From Orobanche coerulescens (taxonomy: Eukaryota; Streptophyta; Magnoliopsida; Lamiales; Orobanchaceae): 64,000 bases of DNA. Shown here piece after piece: positions 58,742-64,000 of the stretch. Numbering within the stretch: position 1 is the stretch's first letter; every line of letters starts with the position of its first letter. The stretch spans positions 168,883,965 to 168,947,964 of the forward strand of contig CM065802.1 in NCBI GenBank assembly GCA_033398695.1. The letters are read 5' to 3'. Below the pieces are notes generated by a model. That model worked only from the letters and a program-made list of their open reading frames with translations, made no database searches and was not told the DNA's origin. A program made the translations under genes and the position numbers.

Positions 58742-60155
58742 TCAGTCATAGGAACCAAATGGGTATTTCAGAAACAAATAGGATGAAAAGGGACTTATCA
58801 TAAGAAATAAATCCGGACTAGTCACTCAAGGTTACAAACAGAAAGAAGGCATAGACTACGATGAAACTTTTGCCCCTATAGCCATACTAGAAGCCATCGG
58901 GATATTTCTAGCATTCTCCGCTCACAAGAACATTGTAGTCTATCAAATGGATGTTAAGAGCGCATTTCTGAATGGAGACCTCGCCGAACAAGCCTATGTT
59001 GAACAACCACCAGGGTTTGTTAACACTGAAGGCGGAGATCTAGTATACAGGCTAAGGAAAGCATTGTATGGACTTAGAAAGCACTTAGAGCTTGGTATGA
59101 GACCATGTCACTGTATCTAATCAATAATAGATTTGAGAAAGGTGTAGTTGACAAAGCTCTCTTTAAAATACAAGAAGGTGATGACCATTTAATAGTACAA
59201 ATTTATGTCGATGTTATTATATTTGGTTTGGCTAACCTTGCTTTATGTCAAAGGTTCTCTCATCTCATGCAAAGTAAATTTGAAATGAGTATGATGGGAG
59301 AACTTAGTTATTTTATAGGATTGTAGGTTAAGCAATTGCCTAAAGGAATATTCATCAACCAGGAAAAGTACAGCAATGAGCTACTCAACAAATTCGGGAT
59401 GAACAACTCCAAGTACTCATCCACCCCTATGAGCACTTCCACGCAGATAAGTGCTGACGAAGATAGAAAGCTGGTTGATTAATCACTCTACATGAAGATA
59501 ATAGGCTCACTCTTGTACCTAATAGCTAGCAAGCCCGATATCCAGTTTGCCGTAAGAGTGTGTGTTCAGTACGAGGTAGCACCTAAGGAGTCACACTTCA
59601 TCACAGCCAAACGAATCCTTAAGTACGTGAAAGGAGAAATCGATGTAGGATTACGGTATCCTAAGGAAGGAGGATCGATTTGGTAGGCTGCAACAACTCG
59701 GATCTCAGAGGCTGTAAGTTAGATAAGAAGAGTACAATCGACATTTGTCACTTCCTTGCACCAAGACTTGTGTCATGATTCAGTAAGAAGCAATTGGCCA
59801 ACTCGCTTTCTATAGCTGAGTCGGAATATTATGCCACTGCAAGTTGTTGTATGAAAATTCTCTAGATACAAGAGAAGTTACAAGATTATGGAATCAGTGC
59901 CAGAGAAGCTCCAATCGTGTGCAATAGCCTGAGTGCAATTGTAATCACGCACAACCCTGTATCACACTCGCAAACTAAACATATTGATATGAAGCATAAT
60001 TTCATCAGGAATCATGTTGCAAATAAATATGTTTGGATCCAGAAGATTCATACAAACATCTTGTTAGCCGACATCGTTATAAAACTTCTCAGCACCACCA
60101 GATTCTGCATGCTTCGTCAGGAATTGGGATTGCTACAGCCAGATTCCCTGTAAGT
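58742..60155 (+). pseudogene. Ty1/copia reverse transcriptase and RNase H
   Basis: Resumes at the TSD with VIGTKWVFQ, then in shifted frames [39 protein letters not shown], then YVDVIIFG, where the catalytic YVDD is YVDV (Val codon 59213-59215). MKIIGSLLYLIASKPDIQFA follows. RNase H: SIAESEYYA, QTKHIDMKHNFIRNHVANK and LADI. Several stops (e.g. about 59325, 59482, 59684) and frameshifts break it. It ends about 30 bp before a purine tract, as in intact copia elements. Confidence 0.9.
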
Positions 60156-60169
60156 TTTTGCATTTTACT

Positions 60170-60190
60170 CATCAATTGAGGGGGAATGGT
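60170..60190 (+). other. Copia polypurine tract and putative 3' LTR start
   Basis: ATCAATTGAGGGGGAATGG then TGTGGACCC is the standard layout of a copia purine tract and LTR start. Confidence 0.6.
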
Positions 60191-60903
60191 GTGGACCCAA
60201 GAATAGAGTATCCACTTTAATTAACTGTACATTTAGAACTTAAAGTCGTATCTTTATAGTAGGAAGACAAAGGTATATAACCTTCCTGCATATGACGTGT
60301 GCATTAATTAACGGGGAATACAGTATGACCCAAGAATACAGTATTAATCCAATAGTTTTTTAAGAATTGAATCTTGTATATACCTTTTAAGGGGGCATGC
60401 TGTATTTTCGCAGATACACCAGATACACTGTAGGATATCAATTAATATTTTATCGTATCCAAATTCATACATTTACTCACAACAAACTTTTTTAAGTCCA
60501 CGTACACTGTCTGAATCTAAAATGATTTATCCTTCAATTAATTTAAAAACACCTGGACTTTACTGCCTCAAATACCGAGATTTCAAAATTCAAAACACCA
60601 TTTCGTGCAATAGTGGAAGACGAACTGTGTCAAAAGTGGGACCGCTCATTAATTTTAAAACTAATGGATTAGATGTACAAGTTACATCTGAATCCATCTT
60701 GTAAGTTCTTTTAAAGACGGTTCCCATTCCTCAAATATGATCGTTCACTGTTAACCTAATCTTCCCTACACCCTATAAAAGGACAACACATTGCTCTCAC
60801 ATACTCTTTATGCTTTCTACAAATTAAAAAGTCTACAGCAAGCTGTCTACATATATCTCAGCACTTTCACTTGAATTCTTGTTCTTCATAACTTTTGTTG
60901 AAA
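60187..60903 (+). other. Region after copia purine tract, identity uncertain
   Basis: Begins like a 3' LTR but shows no clear similarity to 801-2204. Contains a degenerate repeat of ACCCAAGAATACAGTAT (about 60197 and 60331) and a TATA box (CCTATAAAAGG, about 60775-60783). Either a diverged or recombined LTR, or flanking DNA. Confidence 0.35.
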
Positions 60904-61047
60904 ATGTCTTCCCAGACTTCATCGATCTCATTGAAGAAGAAAGAAACCATCATCGATGGACGCATTTTCGCCAAATCCATGCTTTTGGAGAGAATTGCTT
61001 CTAAAGATAAAGATGATATCGGGATGAACTTAATTGTTGCTCATTGA
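60904..61047 (+). CDS. Small ORF, 47 residues, unknown
   Basis: ATG at 60904, about 120 bp downstream of the TATA box near 60777, with a plausible leader. The product is Ser-rich at the N-terminus, then basic and charged (SLKKKETIIDGRIFAKSMLL, ERIASKDKDD), with no signal peptide or membrane segment. I do not recognise the family. It could be the start of a host gene or of an element Gag truncated by later events, or chance. Confidence 0.25.
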   Translation: MSSQTSSISLKKKETIIDGRIFAKSMLLERIASKDKDDIGMNLIVAH

Positions 61048-61599
61048 AGCAACATGTTCTATACCATCTATGAAGTCATCAGTCTGTTGGAGCACTATTG
61101 GTCGGTATTGCCGTTGTAGATAGAGTTTTAAAACTCTTTTGTGTTGGGGAAGCGATATAAATAAAAGTGCAGAAAATAAATCAACACAATGATTTATAGA
61201 GGTTCGGCCAAACGTGCCAAAAACGGACCTATCAAGCATCATATAAACGAATATAAAATGACGAAGATAAAGATAATAGATCATACACTCATAGACCTTT
61301 GATAATATCTTCTTGAAAGAAAACCCGAGCAAGACTTTTTCGGTTACCGACACGAACAGGAATCTAATTCATTGTAGCTTGTTGATTGATCCAACACCGA
61401 AAATGCTGAATGTATCTACGTTATTACGTGTCAGGTATTGATCGGAAAAATAAAATATCAATTTGTTCTCAAAGAATACGGCTAGGAATTGATACGGTAT
61501 TTTTCTTCTCTTCTATTCTTCCTATTCTTTCTCTCAAAGATGAGCAAGAAAATGAAAATTATTTTTTCTCCTCTTCACTTCAAAACTCACGGCTAGAGT
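61048..61599. other. Unassigned segment, possible copia LTR fragment (-)
   Basis: GATTTATAGAGGTTCGGCC near 61191-61209, preceded by AGAAAATAAATCAACACAA, resembles words common in plant copia LTRs. No boundary, PBS or coding domain was found; a 107-codon minus-strand frame (61030-61353) is not recognisable. Confidence 0.3.
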
Positions 61600-63536
61600 T
61601 GTAACACCCCCATGATATACAGAGATATTACAGCGCCGTAGATTCATTTTAGAGAATCTACCAGGCTAAGACCAACACAAAATACATTAAACGATAACAA
61701 AACTAGGTCATTCATCCGTTAAAAGAAACCAAATTCAACTCGATAAGTTGTACACCACAATACCAAATAACAAATCGTCCCGTAGGATCATAAAACACAA
61801 CCACTCCCAACGGGAGTACAACAACATCATTAACCATCAAATCTGACACAACATACAACATAGACAGTACCCGCGCGAGTACAAAACTAAAAGACGACTT
61901 TGACCATGACCATACGACCACCAACTTAAAATGATGCACGATATCAATGCTGCCCACCAAGCTCGTGTCCGCCCTGTGCTAGTCCTCCGACTGGACCTGT
62001 ACCTGAATACACAAAAGTATATCCACCCCAAAAGGGGTCAGCAAGAAGCCGGTGCAAGTACAATGATTCTAGAATATGTACAATAAGTGAATAATCAACA
62101 AAAAACCACAGAAATCACAGTGCCATCACAAATATTCCGGAATACCACATCACAATCATCATCACAAAACAACCTCCCGAGCTATACTGTCCCGCATCTC
62201 GCAAGATACGCACCCCAAGAGACCTGGTCAGGCTCTCTCTGGTTGTATAGCCCAACCGAGTGATCCGTAGGGAAACGCAGCCTACCGGACCCCAGGGGAC
62301 CCTCACTGGTTTTACTCGGCTCACACAAACTCGATCAACAATTAGCACAAATCACATTTTTACATATTCACCCGAAGTACATTAAACACAATCAAAGTAC
62401 TTGCCTTAATTCGAACGACACGGGAAACAACGAACGGATGGACGTACGGTTCGAACTTCCTTCAACAATTCAACCCTAACACATCGAGATACCGAATCAA
62501 AACACAACACCATGGAAACAGAAGGATACACCTTAAGTTCTACCCATAGAGACATTTAATCGAACACTACGGAGGCGACAAAGGTCGAACCCAAGAACGG
62601 ATTAAAAACTCGGAATTTAATCCATAAACTTTGAGGGAAAACAAAGGAACATGATTACAACATCATAATCTAACATAATCCAAAGCCAAAACGAACTTGA
62701 ATCAAGAATTCCCAACAAACCCCAAAATTCTTTGAAATAACTTGAAGAACTTCAACCACATACCTTAATTCAACCAAGAGATGGATAATTCTTCAATAAT
62801 GAACTTGATATTTTGATTCTATAGTGTTTGGAACATGTTTATGGCTTGACTTTGGAGTTTAAGATGAAGTATTCTAGGTGGAGGATGAAGGGAAGGTGCT
62901 AGAATGCCCAAAAAATCGACCAAAGGCTATATGTAGCTCCCGAAATGGGTTTTTCAGCATTTCTGCACTTCCGGTCGTGTCAAATGACACGGTTGAGTCA
63001 GGGGTCGTGTCACCCATCCAGAATGTTTTTGCTTAACCGTAATAGCTCGACACGCCCGCGTCAAATGACACGGACGTGTCACTGCACCAGGGTCCGCTAT
63101 TTTGACCATAACTCCTTCGTCCGGACTTCGATTGACTCACCGTTTGAACCATTGGAAAGCTAACTCAATTCTTTACAATTCTGAGAAAGTTTAGAATTTT
63201 TGGACTTTTGTGCAATTTATGGTGATCGATCGAAGTTAGCCCTTGTGCAAATCACAATTCGAAAATATCTACTCTTATTCTATTAACACCCTTTTGGTAA
63301 TACATTCATATCTTACGGCCATAACTCTCGAGTCACCACTTCGACATTCCGGCCAAGACAAATATACTCTGGAAATCACAAAACTCGACAATTACCAACC
63401 ATAAACATTCCAATTCTGATCGTCAAAACACACGGTTCCAAATAACCATAATTCAACATGGTAATTACAAATAAATTCTCAACTAAATACGTCCGAAACA
63501 ACACACACACGAATACTAAAATACACGGATATTCAA
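61600..63536 (-). repeat. LARD/gypsy-family LTR (-), about 1.94 kb
   Basis: Starts TGTAACACCCCC at 61600 (flank AGAGT); the far end is mutated (GGATATTCA), so the boundary is approximate. On the minus strand: palindromes CGTGTCATTTGACACG at 62970-63085, TATA-like (GCTATATGT) about 62928-62935, donor TTAAG|GCAAGTACTT at 62404, CTGAC branch-like motif with ACCCCTTTTGGGGT hairpin, acceptor ATTCAG|G at 62003, U5 hairpin GTAGATTC-TCTAAAAT-GAATCTAC at 61638-61661. Confidence 0.8.
62003..62404 (-). other. Predicted GC-AG intron, 61600 LTR
   Basis: 402 bp; same order of donor, branch motif, hairpin and acceptor as the other LTR families, with unrelated sequence between them. Confidence 0.55.
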
Positions 63537-63757
63537 CCCTTACCCCCTAAAAATAAGTTTCGTCCCGAAACATGCAATCCTTTTTCAACCAACATCTCAA
63601 CCGAAAATTTCCAACCTCATCACAAAAATAATCAATCGTTATCACAAGCGACTAACCAAAGCAATATACTTACGGGTACGTGAAGTTGAGGTTCTCCCGT
63701 GATACGAACATACGACTCCTATATGAAGTCTCAACACAATACCAACATACCAGTTTC
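63537..63757 (-). mobile_element. Short internal domain between two (-) LTRs
   Basis: Plus-strand TACCCCCTAAAAATAAGTTT then CGTCCCGAAAC is the complement of the purine-tract signature. GTAAGTATAT (minus) ends at 63668-63673, and the segment before it resembles 56300-56350 and 18650-18700. A weak primer-like TGGTATGTTGG adjoins 63758. Only about 220 bp separate the LTRs. Confidence 0.5.
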
Positions 63758-64000
63758 TGTATCACTCCCAAAATTATCAGGGAATACTACAGCATCGTAG
63801 ACCCCCGCGCCGGAACATATAAGGCAAAAAAAAATTGTTTTCAAAATCGTTTAAAGCATGTCAAAAGACAATTGACGGCAATATCCTTCAAAAACATTCG
63901 AAAGACTTAACTGAATATATTTATGAAAAACTGCCGTAAAATATCATTTGAAAGTACAAAACCAAAATGCCAGAACCCAACAAATTCATGAGTATGTTAA
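63758..64000 (-). repeat. Start of another gypsy-type LTR (-), cut by window end
   Basis: TGTATCACTCCCAAAATTAT is a mutated TGTAACACCCCC start. A degraded U5 hairpin position is recognisable at about 63793-63815, followed by sequence like the 14785 LTR. Confidence 0.6.

Noticed and set aside
61030..61353. 107-codon minus-strand ORF
   Set aside because: Antisense to the 60904 ORF end, no recognisable domain, AT-rich low-complexity translation.
1..64000. rRNA or tRNA genes
   Set aside because: Only primer binding sites complementary to tRNA-Met ends were found; no cloverleaf or rRNA signature was recognised.

Overview
The window is intergenic DNA from a large plant genome, most likely a eudicot; the species cannot be fixed from sequence alone. 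Almost everything is transposable element. There is no operon-like organisation, no rRNA or tRNA gene, and no intact host protein-coding gene. The evidence is Ty1/copia and Ty3/gypsy polyproteins, initiator-tRNA-Met primer sites, CACTA transposase domains, MITEs, and LTRs ending TGTAA...TTACA.

Layout. A decayed Sirevirus-like Ty1/copia element (+) runs from about 0.8 kb to about 60.2 kb and is split by three insertions, each with a readable 5-bp target-site duplication. (1) LARD-1 (+), 4059-13116, TSD ATAAG: a non-autonomous element with 2.5-kb LTRs and no coding capacity. (2) A gypsy composite (-), 14785-49539, TSD GGACC, itself packed with younger or rearranged elements. These include a chromodomain-type (Tekay/Del-like) gypsy element (+) at 20410-28866, a (-) LTR with primer site at 30214-31950, a second Tekay-like fragment (+) at 32463-36151, a CACTA transposase gene at about 36.2-38.6 kb with a captured exon, a hAT-like foldback, a 974-bp Stowaway/mariner-like element, and a degenerate tandem repeat. 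(3) LARD-2 (-), 50226-58741, TSD TCAGT, same family as LARD-1. The copia frame resumes after each insertion (integrase at 14.35 kb, end of integrase/start of RT at 49.54 kb, RT-RNase H at 58.75 kb). From 61.6 kb to the end are more (-) LTRs of the same superfamily.

The most interesting signal is the shared architecture of the gypsy/LARD LTRs, which otherwise differ greatly in sequence and length (1.7-3.7 kb). In order they carry: a homologous U3 start; a cluster of short palindromes just upstream of a TATA box, whose sequence differs between families and even between members with homologous flanks; a leader ending in AG|GCAAGT, the GC-AG-type 5' splice-site consensus; short tandem repeats; a CTAAC or CTGAC branch-point-like motif with a C-rich/G-rich hairpin; a TTCAG or TTTAG acceptor; and, about 40 nt before the LTR end, an 8-10 bp hairpin whose stem differs between families while remaining paired. 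I read this as a conserved LTR-embedded intron plus a U5 RNA hairpin. Both are inferences from reading the sequence by eye and need alignment and RNA data.

All polyproteins seen are broken by stops or frameshifts. Both the gypsy and the copia reverse transcriptases have lost the second Asp of the catalytic Asp-Asp pair.
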